In this document: positions 15,543 to 24,675 of the stretch, one piece after another
Layout of the letters: each line of letters opens with the position of its first letter
Numbering within the stretch: the stretch's first letter is position 1
NCBI GenBank assembly: GCA_051251595.1
Contig: JBPOFA010000012.1
Location: forward strand, 1-64,000
Reading direction: 5' to 3'
Source: NORP110 sp051251595
Lineage (GTDB): Bacteria; Pseudomonadota; Alphaproteobacteria; Rhodobacterales; Rhodobacteraceae
DNA length: 64,000 bases
Notes under the pieces: model-generated
Seen by the model: only the letters and a program-made list of their open reading frames with translations
Told to the model about the DNA's origin: nothing
The model's database searches: none
Made by a program: the position numbers and the translations under genes

Positions 15543-17377
15543 GTTCGGCCAAACAATCTTTCAATATCTGCGAGCTTTAGTTCGACATAGGTCGGGCGCC
15601 CATGGTTGCATTGCCCTGAATGTGGGGTCACTTCCATTTCGCGCAGCAAGGCATTCATTTCCTCGGCCCGCATACGCCGCCCTGATCTGATAGAGCCATG
15701 ACAGGCAACGCGGGACAAAACGGCCTCTGTCCGGGCCTGCAGCGTTTGGCTTTCGCCAATATCTGCAATTTCATCCAAAATGTCGTGCAACATGTTTTTG
15801 GCATTGATTGTGCCAAGCAATGCAGGGGTTTCCCGAACCGCGACGGCTCCGCCACCAAAAGGTTCAATGACCAACCCAAAACGGGCCAGATCATCGGCCA
15901 AGCCGAGCAACTTATCTGCATCATCCGAGGACATCTCTACGATTTCCGGGATCAGCAGGGCCTGGGATGCGACCCCATTTTCGGCCATCTGACGTTTCAA
16001 TTTCTCGTAGACCAAACGTTCATGGGCGGCGTGCTGATCCACAATGACCATCCCGTCCTTGGTCTGCGCGATGATGTAGTTTTCATGCACCTGAGCACGG
16101 GCGGCCCCAAGCGGGTAATCCGGGTCTTGATCCGCCACTTGGGGTTCTGGGGTTTCCATCCGGGCCGACACGGATGCCTCGGCGAAACCCGGGGCAAAGG
16201 ACTGCGGCTCTGGCACGCTTGGGAAACTGCGCGCCGGCTGGCGATCCATTTGATAGACATGGGCCTGAGGGGGCTGTTCCGGGCGAAACGCCCCAAGCGT
16301 TGCATCAGCAACCGTCGAAGAGGCGCGGTGGCCTGCTTCGGCCAGGGCGTGGCGCAGTGCTGATACGATCAATCCACGGGCAAGGCCGGGTTCGCGAAAC
16401 CGGACCTCTGATTTGGCCGGATGCACATTGACGTCCACAAGCTGCGGATCACAGTCGATGAACAGGACAGCCGCCGGGTGTCTGTCGCGGCTTAGAAAAT
16501 CGAAATAGGCGCCGCGCAATGCCCCAACCAGCAATTTATCGCGAACGGGTCGGCCATTCACGAACAGAAACTGCGAAACGGCGGAACCACGGGAATAGGT
16601 CGGCAAAGCCGCGTAGCCGATCAGGTGCAGACCCTCGCGTTCGGCATCAATGCGCAGGGAATTGTCGGCGAATTCACGCCCCAGAATACCCGCCAAACGA
16701 CCATGAAGCGCATCAAACAGATTGCCGTTTTCGGCATCCGCCCGAAACACAACGCGCCCTTCCCCGCCGCCCGAAACGTCGCGCAAGGTGAAGCTGACAA
16801 ATGGTTCGGCCATCGCAAGACGTTTGACCACATCGCCAATCGCCTGCGCCTCTGCCCGGTCGCTGCGCATGAATTTAAGCCGCGCGGGCGTGGCAAAAAA
16901 CAAATCCCTCAATTCAATGAGCGTTCCAGGGCCAAGTGCGGCGGGGCGTACCGGTTCGATCCGTCCACCTGCGACAGAGATCATCGCCCCGTCTTGCCCT
17001 TCTACCCGCGATTTGATCGTCAAACGGCCGACCGCGCCTAGGGATGGCAACGCCTCTCCGCGAAAACCAAAAGAATTGATGTTCAACAGGTCAGACCCGT
17101 CGATTTTCGAAGTGGCATGCCGGGACAGGGCCAGCGGCAATTCATCCGCCGTCATTCCGCAGCCGTCATCTGCCACCTGGATCAGGGTCTTTCCGCCGTC
17201 GGCATAGGAAATGTCGATCCGGCCTGCGCCCGCGTCGATTGAATTTTCGACCAGTTCCTTGACCGCAGATGCGGGACGTTCCACGACCTCACCGGCCGCA
17301 ATGCGATTGATTGCGGTATCATCCAATTGCCGGATAACGGGGCGGGTTTGGCTTATGTTGGGGTGTGGTGCGGACAT
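15539..17377 (-). CDS. mutL: DNA mismatch repair protein MutL
   Basis: MutL is the ATPase that couples MutS mismatch recognition to strand incision. The 612-residue protein has GHKL ATPase motifs ELVENSIDAG (about 41-50), DDGCGM (about 70) and GFRGEAL (about 104). In the C-terminal domain it has the endonuclease metal site pattern DQHAAHE followed by E four residues later, plus ACHGSIR and GQCNHGRPT near the end. It is thus the endonuclease type of MutL, as expected outside mutH-bearing gamma-proteobacteria. It is followed by rmuC in the same unit. Confidence 0.96.
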   Translation of the reverse strand: MSAPHPNISQTRPVIRQLDDTAINRIAAGEVVERPASAVKELVENSIDAGAGRIDISYADGGKTLIQVADDGCGMTADELPLALSRHATSKIDGSDLLNINSFGFRGEALPSLGAVGRLTIKSRVEGQDGAMISVAGGRIEPVRPAALGPGTLIELRDLFFATPARLKFMRSDRAEAQAIGDVVKRLAMAEPFVSFTLRDVSGGGEGRVVFRADAENGNLFDALHGRLAGILGREFADNSLRIDAEREGLHLIGYAALPTYSRGSAVSQFLFVNGRPVRDKLLVGALRGAYFDFLSRDRHPAAVLFIDCDPQLVDVNVHPAKSEVRFREPGLARGLIVSALRHALAEAGHRASSTVADATLGAFRPEQPPQAHVYQMDRQPARSFPSVPEPQSFAPGFAEASVSARMETPEPQVADQDPDYPLGAARAQVHENYIIAQTKDGMVIVDQHAAHERLVYEKLKRQMAENGVASQALLIPEIVEMSSDDADKLLGLADDLARFGLVIEPFGGGAVAVRETPALLGTINAKNMLHDILDEIADIGESQTLQARTEAVLSRVACHGSIRSGRRMRAEEMNALLREMEVTPHSGQCNHGRPTYVELKLADIERLFGRT

Positions 17378-17418
17378 GCCACCAGAACTAGCACGTCCGC
17401 CTGCGATTCGACCACATC

Positions 17419-18735
17419 CTATTCGACGGTATCTTCAACGCCTTTTGGCTGACCGACGACGACGAAAAACAGGTTCTCTGGTTGGTAGATGCGCTTGGCG
17501 ATCCGGTTCACATCTTCCAGAGTCAGAGCATCGATCTGGTCATTTCTGGTGCGGATATAATCCGCTGGAAGGTCTGACATTTGCATCCCGACCATGATCT
17601 GGGCAATTGGCCCATTGCCGTCAAACCGCAAAGCATAGGCCCCGGTCAGGAATTTTTTGGCATTGTCCAATTCTTCCTGAGTGATCCCATCTGTGGCGAT
17701 TTTTTCCCACTCGTGGCGGATCACATCGATGGCTTCCGCCATTTTAGAGTTGTCAGATCGCACTTGCCCCAGGATCAGCTCACCCGCTTCCATGGGCGCA
17801 AGGAACGTGCTGATACCATATGTCAGACCACGTTTTTCGCGAACCTCTTCCATAAGGCGCGATTCAAAACCGCCGCCGCCGAACACTTCGTTCAACAGAT
17901 AGGCGCCCATAAAGTCGGGGTCATCCCGCTTAATGCCCTGATGTCCAAACAACGCCACGGATTGCGGTGTGTCATAGGGCACAACCTTTACCCCACCCTT
18001 CAGCAGATAATCTGCACGTTCTGGCAGTGGGGCAGATGCATCGGGCAAATCCCCAAGCAATGAATCAAGCAGGTCTGACAGCTCTGATGCGGTTATGTCG
18101 CCGACTGCAGACACAAAAACCCGATCTTTGCCCATGACTCTGAGGCGCGCATCCAAAAGATCGTCGCGGGTCAACGCAGCGACGCTTTCCTCTGTTCCGT
18201 CACGCACGCTGCCATAGGGGTGATCCCCCCAGGCCAAACGGTCAAACGTTTCGCTGGCGATGGAGCTTGGGTCCGTCGCGTCGTTCTTGAGGCCCGCAAA
18301 AATTTGATTTTTGACCCGATCGATCGAGTCCTGATCAAATGCGGGTTCCATGATTGAAGTCTTTAACAGGGCGACGGCCTCTTCCCGGTTTTCAGTCAGG
18401 AATTTTGCGGAAATGGAAAGAACGTCATCATAGACGCTGTAGGAAAACGACGTGGCCAGACGTTCCCGTGCGGCAGAAAATTCCTGCGCGTTCAGGCCCG
18501 CGGCGCCTTCTTCCAAAAGGCCCGTCATCAAGTTGATCGCGCCGCGTTTTCCTGGTGCATCCAGGGCGGAACCGCCGCGAAACCGTATTTCCAGGGCGGT
18601 AAATGGGATTGAATGTTCTTCGACAAGCCATGCTGATATGCCGCCTGGCGAGGTAACTTCTTGGACTTCAACGGCAGCCCGCGCTGGAAGAACCGACAGT
18701 AACGTTACTGCAAGAATTGCAAATATCCGGGTCAT
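17419..18735 (-). CDS. M16 peptidase-like subunit without active site
   Basis: This 438-residue secreted protein has a signal peptide (ending about residue 20) and two M16 halves. The zinc motif HxxEH of the family is missing: the equivalent stretch reads NLMTGLLEEG near residue 68. It therefore cannot be a catalytic M16 peptidase on its own and is likely the non-catalytic partner of the active subunit encoded just upstream, with which it overlaps by 4 nt (ATGA). The pair resembles mitochondrial-processing-peptidase-like or PqqF-like heterodimers; the substrate is unknown. Confidence 0.9.
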   Translation of the reverse strand: MTRIFAILAVTLLSVLPARAAVEVQEVTSPGGISAWLVEEHSIPFTALEIRFRGGSALDAPGKRGAINLMTGLLEEGAAGLNAQEFSAARERLATSFSYSVYDDVLSISAKFLTENREEAVALLKTSIMEPAFDQDSIDRVKNQIFAGLKNDATDPSSIASETFDRLAWGDHPYGSVRDGTEESVAALTRDDLLDARLRVMGKDRVFVSAVGDITASELSDLLDSLLGDLPDASAPLPERADYLLKGGVKVVPYDTPQSVALFGHQGIKRDDPDFMGAYLLNEVFGGGGFESRLMEEVREKRGLTYGISTFLAPMEAGELILGQVRSDNSKMAEAIDVIRHEWEKIATDGITQEELDNAKKFLTGAYALRFDGNGPIAQIMVGMQMSDLPADYIRTRNDQIDALTLEDVNRIAKRIYQPENLFFVVVGQPKGVEDTVE

Positions 18736-20072
18736 TCTGACGCCTCCTGAATTTGGGCGGGTGTGGCAATACCCGTGACAGCCTTGCGGCGATCGAATAT
18801 TTTGCGTCCAGCCTCTATGACTTCATCAGCCGTGACGGATTGCAGGATTTCGGGCCATTCCTCTATGTCCTGGATCGAAAGACCGATACTCAGCCCTGCG
18901 CCATACCGCCGGGCCAGATCACCTATGTCATCCTCTGCGTAGATACGGGACGCCCTAAGCTGCATTTTGATGCGTTCAAACTGTTCAGGGTCGACGCCTT
19001 CGTCCAGAAATTCGGCGACGGCAGTGTCCAGCGCAGTCTCTGCCTCTTTCAGATCAACGCCCGGGCTTGGCACAATGACCAACCCAAATGTTGAATCATC
19101 GACAGACGCCCCGTTGTAGTAAGCCGACGCATAGAGCGCGACTTTGGAGTCAAACTGTAGTTTTTTCCCCAAGACAGACGTCGCCCCGTTCCCACCAAGC
19201 AGGGCTGCGAGAAGCTCTAGCTTGGCCGCCTCTCTTTGATCGCCGGGGTCGCGTTCTGGCGCAAGATATGTCCGAGAGATATAGGGCTGAGCAATGCCAG
19301 GGTCGCTAAATTCGATCCGGCGTTCGGCCAGTTGCGGCGGTTCTTGCGGACGCATCCGCGGGCCCAGACCTTCGGTTGGTTCCAGTTGGCCATAGTATTT
19401 TTCGGCCAGCATGCGCACATTTTCAGGGTCAACATCACCCGCGACAACCAGCACGGCGTTGTTGGGGGCATAGTACTTTTTGTAGAATTCAAACGCATCT
19501 TCGCGTGTCAGCTTTTCCATCTCCTGACGCCAGCCGATGATCGGAATGCCGTAGGGATGGTTCATATATTGCGCCGCGCTGCGTTGTTCGGAAAACAGGG
19601 CACCTGGATCACTGTCGATCCGCTGGCTGCGCTCTTCTAAAATCACCTGACGTTCCGTGGCAACATCCTCTTCGGTCATTTGCAGATTGCGCATACGATC
19701 CGATTCCATATCCATCATCAGTTCCAGACGATCAGACGCAACCCTTTGGAAATATGCGGTATAGTCCCAACTGGTAAAGGCGTTGTCCGTGCCGCCATTT
19801 TGCGAAACCGTTGCGGAAAATTCGCCCGCTTCCAGCTTGTCGGTGCCTTTGAACAACAAGTGTTCCAGAAAATGCGCAATGCCGCTTTTTCCTGGCGGTT
19901 CGTCAGCCGCCCCAATTCGATACCACACGGTCTGCACCACAACCGGTGCGCGGTGATCCTCTAGCACGACAACGTCCATACCGTTATCAAGTTGGAAGTT
20001 TGTCACCTCTGCCGCGAAGAGCGGCGAAGAGAAAACGGTAAATGTCAGGAAGGTCGCGGCGAGTCGCTTCAT
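18732..20072 (-). CDS. M16 zinc metallopeptidase, catalytic subunit
   Basis: This 446-residue secreted insulinase-family peptidase has a signal peptide (to about residue 20) and the inverted zinc motif HFLEH at about 67-71. The third ligand Glu lies downstream in the ERQVILEE helix near 145. The C-terminal M16 domain follows. It probably acts in the periplasm on small or unfolded peptides together with the inactive subunit encoded next to it. Confidence 0.93.
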   Translation of the reverse strand: MKRLAATFLTFTVFSSPLFAAEVTNFQLDNGMDVVVLEDHRAPVVVQTVWYRIGAADEPPGKSGIAHFLEHLLFKGTDKLEAGEFSATVSQNGGTDNAFTSWDYTAYFQRVASDRLELMMDMESDRMRNLQMTEEDVATERQVILEERSQRIDSDPGALFSEQRSAAQYMNHPYGIPIIGWRQEMEKLTREDAFEFYKKYYAPNNAVLVVAGDVDPENVRMLAEKYYGQLEPTEGLGPRMRPQEPPQLAERRIEFSDPGIAQPYISRTYLAPERDPGDQREAAKLELLAALLGGNGATSVLGKKLQFDSKVALYASAYYNGASVDDSTFGLVIVPSPGVDLKEAETALDTAVAEFLDEGVDPEQFERIKMQLRASRIYAEDDIGDLARRYGAGLSIGLSIQDIEEWPEILQSVTADEVIEAGRKIFDRRKAVTGIATPAQIQEASE

Positions 20073-20154
20073 TTTGCACCCATTTGCTTGTTTGATGTTT
20101 TAGATACGCAGACGCGCCGACACATCAAGAGCTTCGCAAAGATGTGACCGAACT

Positions 20155-20679
20155 TTATTGACCCGGAGGTGGTGCAGTTGGTGTGCGTACGCCTGTGGCT
20201 TGCCAGCGTTCGTATTCTGCGCGCTCATCCAAAGTCTGTTTTTTATAAGCGCTAAAATACCGATCCTTGCCCGCCAGCCGGTACATGATCCGGCCCCGGT
20301 TCCGCTTGCGGAATTCCAAGTCCTCTGCGGCCAAGGTCGCCCGTATTGTCGGGTCAACCCCGTATCTGCTGGCGCTGGCGATCAGGGCGCGGTCGGATGC
20401 AGAAATTCCAGACCGTGTTACAGCTGCCGCGCTGCCGCCAAGGGCAAGGGCAATGTCCACCTCTGGATTGACATCGGTTCTATTGGACCCGCCCGGCGTC
20501 GGCACGGGAAGCTCTGCATATGACTTGGGGTCCTCTAACGGCTTTTTGGGCAGAACCGTGAATTCATCAGGTCCGTCCCCATTTGCATGGGCCATCAAAC
20601 GCGGAGGTTTGTTGCTGCACGCGGCCAAAGAAACTGCGAGCACAAGCGCCAATCCGATTTTGCAAACAGCAGTCCGCAT
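20155..20679 (-). CDS. DUF3035 lipoprotein, BamF-like
   Basis: This 174-residue lipoprotein has a signal sequence ending in the lipobox LAAC at about residues 17-20 (SLAACSNKP). The rest matches the alphaproteobacterial DUF3035 family, linked to the outer-membrane beta-barrel assembly machine as BamF. The C-terminal part is basic and Tyr-rich, the end Pro-rich. The start at 20679 is chosen because GGAG lies 6 nt upstream; an upstream in-frame start at 20697 has less support. It lies directly after lspA, whose product would mature it. Confidence 0.85.
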   Translation of the reverse strand: MRTAVCKIGLALVLAVSLAACSNKPPRLMAHANGDGPDEFTVLPKKPLEDPKSYAELPVPTPGGSNRTDVNPEVDIALALGGSAAAVTRSGISASDRALIASASRYGVDPTIRATLAAEDLEFRKRNRGRIMYRLAGKDRYFSAYKKQTLDERAEYERWQATGVRTPTAPPPGQ

Positions 20680-20728
20680 AGAAGTCTCCAATGTCATGAC
20701 ATTTGTTTAGCCGATCATTTCGCAGACG

Positions 20729-21199
20729 TCACGTCGCCTTTTTCGGGCCGGTAAACACAATCAGGCCAATCGCCCCGGCGAAGATTGCGACATCCGCAAT
20801 GTTGAAGGCAAACGGGTTGGATATTCCGCAGCAAGACATGTTCAAAAAGTCCGCAACCGCGCCGTAAATGACGCGATCCAGGACATTTCCCATGGCCCCG
20901 CCAATCAAGAGTCCGGCAGAGGCCTGAACCATTGGCCCGCCCCCATCCCGGCGCACCCAAAGCACCACCAGGGTTGAGATAATCAACGAAACGGCAATCA
21001 AGGCCCATTTCGCCAATTCGGCATCATCGGACAACAGACCAAAGTTGATGCCCCGATTCCAGGCCATCCGGAAATTCAGAAACGGCGGTAGCACATCAAT
21101 AGACCGCAAGGTGATCAGGTTCAGAACATGCACAACGAAGTATTTGCTAAGCTGGTCGATGCAAAACACGACCAAACCGACACCAAACATCATGCGCAT
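20729..21199 (-). CDS. lspA: Lipoprotein signal peptidase
   Basis: LspA removes signal peptides from diacylated prolipoproteins in the inner membrane. The 156-residue protein has four hydrophobic segments and both catalytic-aspartate regions: GNVLDRVIYG (about 104) and FNIADVAIF (about 130). GAGGAGG stands 8 nt before the ATG. It lies 18 bp after purH and upstream of a lipoprotein gene on the same strand. Confidence 0.95.
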   Translation of the reverse strand: MRMMFGVGLVVFCIDQLSKYFVVHVLNLITLRSIDVLPPFLNFRMAWNRGINFGLLSDDAELAKWALIAVSLIISTLVVLWVRRDGGGPMVQASAGLLIGGAMGNVLDRVIYGAVADFLNMSCCGISNPFAFNIADVAIFAGAIGLIVFTGPKKAT

Positions 21200-21217
21200 G
21201 TTCTGGACCTCCTCGAT

Positions 21218-22807
21218 CTAATGTCTGAAGTGACGCATGCCCGTAAAGACCATGGCCAGGCCGGCTTTGTCCGCCGCTTCGATCACCTCATCATCGCGCA
21301 TAGACCCGCCCGGCTGAATCACGGCTGTCGCGCCCGCATCCGCTGCGGCCATCAAACCATCTGCGAAAGGGAAGAACGCATCCGACGCCATTACCGCGCC
21401 TTTGACCAACGGTTGGTCAAGCCCCAGCACATCGGCCATGTCCTGGCTTTTTCTGGCGGCAATCCTGGTTGAATCGATCCGGCTCATCTGTCCGGCACCA
21501 ACGCCAACGGTGGCCCCATCTTTCACGAAAATGATCGCGTTCGATTTCACGTGTTTCGCAACTTTCCAGGCAAACAGCAGATCCGCCATCTCGGCCGCAT
21601 CCGGGGCCCGCTTGGTCACAACCTTGAGGTCATCGAGACCGACATGCCCCTGGTCTTTGTCCTGCACAAGGAAACCGCCCGACACTTGCCGCACTGTCAA
21701 AGGCGCGCCGCCAGCCGTGGGCAGACCGTCTGTTGTCAGCAACCGTAGGTTCTTTTTCGCTGCAAAGATCTCTTTTGCGGCGTCGTCGGCACCTGGGGCA
21801 ATCACGACCTCGGTGAAAATCTGAACGATCTGTTCGGCAGTCTTTGCATCCAAAGGTTGGTTCAGCGCGATGATCCCGCCAAAAGCAGAGGTCCGGTCAC
21901 AGTCAAACGCCCGCGCATATGCTTCGCCAAGGCTATCGGCCCGGGCAACGCCGCAAGGGTTGGCGTGCTTGATGATGGCGCAAGCCGGGCCATCTGCGGC
22001 CGCGAATTCTGAAACCAGTTCAAAAGCCGCATCCGTATCGTTGATGTTATTGTATGAAAGCTCTTTGCCCTGCCATTGTTTGGCCGTCGCCACGCCAGGT
22101 CGCGCGGAACCATCGCGGTAGAACGATGCCGTTTGGTGTGGGTTTTCGCCGTAGCGAAGCGTCTGTGCAAGCTCACCGGCAAAGGCGCGGCGCTTGGGGG
22201 TCGGTTCCCCAATCGCGCTGGCCATCCAATTGGACACAGCCGCGTCATAAGCTGCGGTGCGCGCATAGGCGGCCTGGGCCAGATGCTTGCGAAACGCAAG
22301 AGAGGTCGCGCCGTCATTTGCGTCAAGCTCTGCCAACAGGGTGGCATAGTCCTCGACATCCACGACAACATTCACAAACCCGTGGTTTTTGGCCGCGGCC
22401 CGGATCATCGCCGGACCACCAATGTCGATGTTTTCGATGCAGGTTTCATAATCCGCGCCTTTGGCAACGGTGGCCTCAAACGGGTAAAGATTGACGACAA
22501 GTAGATCGATCGGCCCGATATTGTGGTCGCTCATGGCCTGCACGTGGTCGTCGTTATCCCGCAGGGCCAACAGCCCGCCATGCACAGCCGGGTGCAGCGT
22601 TTTCACGCGGCCGTCCATCATTTCAGGAAAGCCTGTCACCTCTGCCACGTCGGTGACATCCAGACCAGCATCGCGCATCGCGGTGGCCGATCCACCGGTT
22701 GACAGCAGTTCCACACCCCGTGCGGACAGCGACTTGGCCAGATCCAACAGGCCAGTTTTATCGGAAACAGAAAGCAACGCGCGGCGCACGGTTACAAGAT
22801 CGGTCAT
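21218..22807 (-). CDS. purH: Bifunctional AICAR transformylase / IMP cyclohydrolase
   Basis: PurH carries out the last two steps of IMP synthesis. The 529-residue protein has the N-terminal MGS-like cyclohydrolase domain (ALLSVSDKTGL, STGGSA, HPAVHGG) and the transformylase domain (LRYGENPHQ near 219, KHANPCG near 265, QMSRIDS and SDAFFPF near the end). Length and motif order match the family. It sits between heparinase and lspA in the long minus-strand cluster. Confidence 0.97.
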   Translation of the reverse strand: MTDLVTVRRALLSVSDKTGLLDLAKSLSARGVELLSTGGSATAMRDAGLDVTDVAEVTGFPEMMDGRVKTLHPAVHGGLLALRDNDDHVQAMSDHNIGPIDLLVVNLYPFEATVAKGADYETCIENIDIGGPAMIRAAAKNHGFVNVVVDVEDYATLLAELDANDGATSLAFRKHLAQAAYARTAAYDAAVSNWMASAIGEPTPKRRAFAGELAQTLRYGENPHQTASFYRDGSARPGVATAKQWQGKELSYNNINDTDAAFELVSEFAAADGPACAIIKHANPCGVARADSLGEAYARAFDCDRTSAFGGIIALNQPLDAKTAEQIVQIFTEVVIAPGADDAAKEIFAAKKNLRLLTTDGLPTAGGAPLTVRQVSGGFLVQDKDQGHVGLDDLKVVTKRAPDAAEMADLLFAWKVAKHVKSNAIIFVKDGATVGVGAGQMSRIDSTRIAARKSQDMADVLGLDQPLVKGAVMASDAFFPFADGLMAAADAGATAVIQPGGSMRDDEVIEAADKAGLAMVFTGMRHFRH

Positions 22808-22838
22808 CTACTTTAATCCCCCAAGGATCGTCTTTTGG

Positions 22839-24581
22839 TTACGAGCTTGCGTCTTCGCGCACCAGATCACGCACCGTGTCGGGCGTCTCTTGGGCTTTGG
22901 CAAGCGTCCAGCGAATGCGGGTCGCATACTCTAATGCGCTGGCAGATAGAACCAATTGTTTTGTCGCACGGACCTTTAAGCGGCCTTTTTCGAGGAAAAC
23001 ACTGGGTTCCACGGTTAATTTCGCCGCACCATCGTGCCGGAAGATCCAAATCTCACCACTTTTCAGGGCCATGGAAACCGCTGCGCCGCCCATATCAAGT
23101 TCTGCGTCGACGTCCGGATGCAAATGGAATCTGATCTTGAAACCGACGCCCTGCAGTTGCGTTTTGTCCAACGCCTTTTCAAAAGTCGCCTCATCGCTTT
23201 TCTCAATCGCGGCTAGCGTGTCTTCGCCAGCGATTGCCCTGCCGTTGGTGGACAGCTCGATCTGGCGAATATGCGTTAGCCCATGTGAATCCAGATATCC
23301 GTCATGCCCGACGATGATCCCCTGAGAGCTGTCTTCGACAAGGTATTGCACCCGGACATCTGCCGGCGCATCCGTCAGCAATTCGCGTTCATGCCCGCCA
23401 ATGAACCCCTTTTTGCCCAGCCGTGCCGAAGAAAACCCGTCAAGGGCAAGGGTAGAGTGTGACGCAGTGGCCCGTGCCGCGCGGCGCCATTCCGGGCCGA
23501 AACTGTTGCCGGAACCACAATTCACGATCAGCGGGCGACGACCAGAGGTCAGCTCAAACGCCAGGGTCGAGGCATGGGCATTATAGGATGCGTTCAAGTC
23601 TGGTGGAGACGCGGCATCCATGATCAAACTGGTCCGCCCCCCGTGCAGCCGCGCAAACCCCATGGACAGACCTTGAGGAGACGGAATTTTGACGCCCGAC
23701 GTTGCCAGCGCGTGATCCAACCGCCCCTCTACCCCGCGGCCACCGCCGTGGAACCGGGCCAGCCCGCCATCGGAATGGCGCAGCGCCCTAAGGGTGGGGG
23801 CAATCCGTTCGATCGCGCCCAGATGTTCGGGGGCGGCCATCTTGCCGGATTCAGCCAAGGCGGATGCGGCCCAGTTCAACAGGGTGAAAACTTCTAGCAA
23901 CTCTTCGGGGTTGCGGGTGGGAATGCCACCTTCCTGATCGATCTGTTCCCGGCATTCCCGGGCAATGGCGCTCATCGCCGGGCCGACATGGGATTCCATC
24001 CCTGTCAGGGCAAGCCCGGCATAGACGAGCCCGGTCAATGCCTCAAACCTTGGCAACCCGGCAGAAGCCGACGGCCAGCGCTTGGACAGAAATATGGTTT
24101 GTTGGGCGAGCGAGGAAAAATACCTGTCCGACACCTCACTGGGTTGCCCATTGAGCAAAAAGATCGCGTGATTGATCCACCGGATCAAGCGGCGCCCGGT
24201 CAAATCCGGGGTCCACCCCGGACCATGACCACGGCCATAAAGGGACATCCATTCCACCAACCAATCCTGGGATCGATTGCGCGCCGGGATATCCCCGACA
24301 GCGGCAAGATCATCCAACCAGGTGAAGCCTTGGATTTCCTCATCAAAGACCTGATCAGGAGACTCTAGTTTCCAGATGGATTGGTTCGGTGCCTCGACCA
24401 GGGAACCAGCGAACAGGAAATTGCCCGCCACCAATTGGCGTCCACGCGCAAAGGAACCGATTGTGCGCGGCTCTGGCTGGGACACGAATCCAGTTGCCGG
24501 ATGCGCACGGGTTGACCGTCTCGCATGCCAGCGATTCATCCAGTGCGTCCACCGCGCTGACAAATTCTTTTTTTGAGTCAC
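22839..24581 (-). CDS. Heparinase II/III family protein
   Basis: This protein of about 580 residues has the heparinase II/III architecture: an alpha-helical first half and a beta-rich C-terminal half with NCGSGNSFGPEWRRAAR and ASHSTLALDG near the domain border. Family members cleave acidic polysaccharides, but this version is a conserved neighbour of rsmB and purH in Rhodobacteraceae and its substrate is unknown. There is no clear signal peptide. The start is uncertain: the ATG at 24623 has no ribosome site, whereas GTG at 24581 has GAGG 8 nt upstream and is preferred. Confidence 0.85.
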   Translation of the reverse strand: MTQKKNLSARWTHWMNRWHARRSTRAHPATGFVSQPEPRTIGSFARGRQLVAGNFLFAGSLVEAPNQSIWKLESPDQVFDEEIQGFTWLDDLAAVGDIPARNRSQDWLVEWMSLYGRGHGPGWTPDLTGRRLIRWINHAIFLLNGQPSEVSDRYFSSLAQQTIFLSKRWPSASAGLPRFEALTGLVYAGLALTGMESHVGPAMSAIARECREQIDQEGGIPTRNPEELLEVFTLLNWAASALAESGKMAAPEHLGAIERIAPTLRALRHSDGGLARFHGGGRGVEGRLDHALATSGVKIPSPQGLSMGFARLHGGRTSLIMDAASPPDLNASYNAHASTLAFELTSGRRPLIVNCGSGNSFGPEWRRAARATASHSTLALDGFSSARLGKKGFIGGHERELLTDAPADVRVQYLVEDSSQGIIVGHDGYLDSHGLTHIRQIELSTNGRAIAGEDTLAAIEKSDEATFEKALDKTQLQGVGFKIRFHLHPDVDAELDMGGAAVSMALKSGEIWIFRHDGAAKLTVEPSVFLEKGRLKVRATKQLVLSASALEYATRIRWTLAKAQETPDTVRDLVREDASS

Positions 24582-24675
24582 GTGACCTGCCTCGGCTCGT
24601 GTTTCAGTCCTTGGGACCGACATTTTTTTTCACAATACGCGCAGTCGAGGCATCTGTCATCGCTCAATTCAAACT

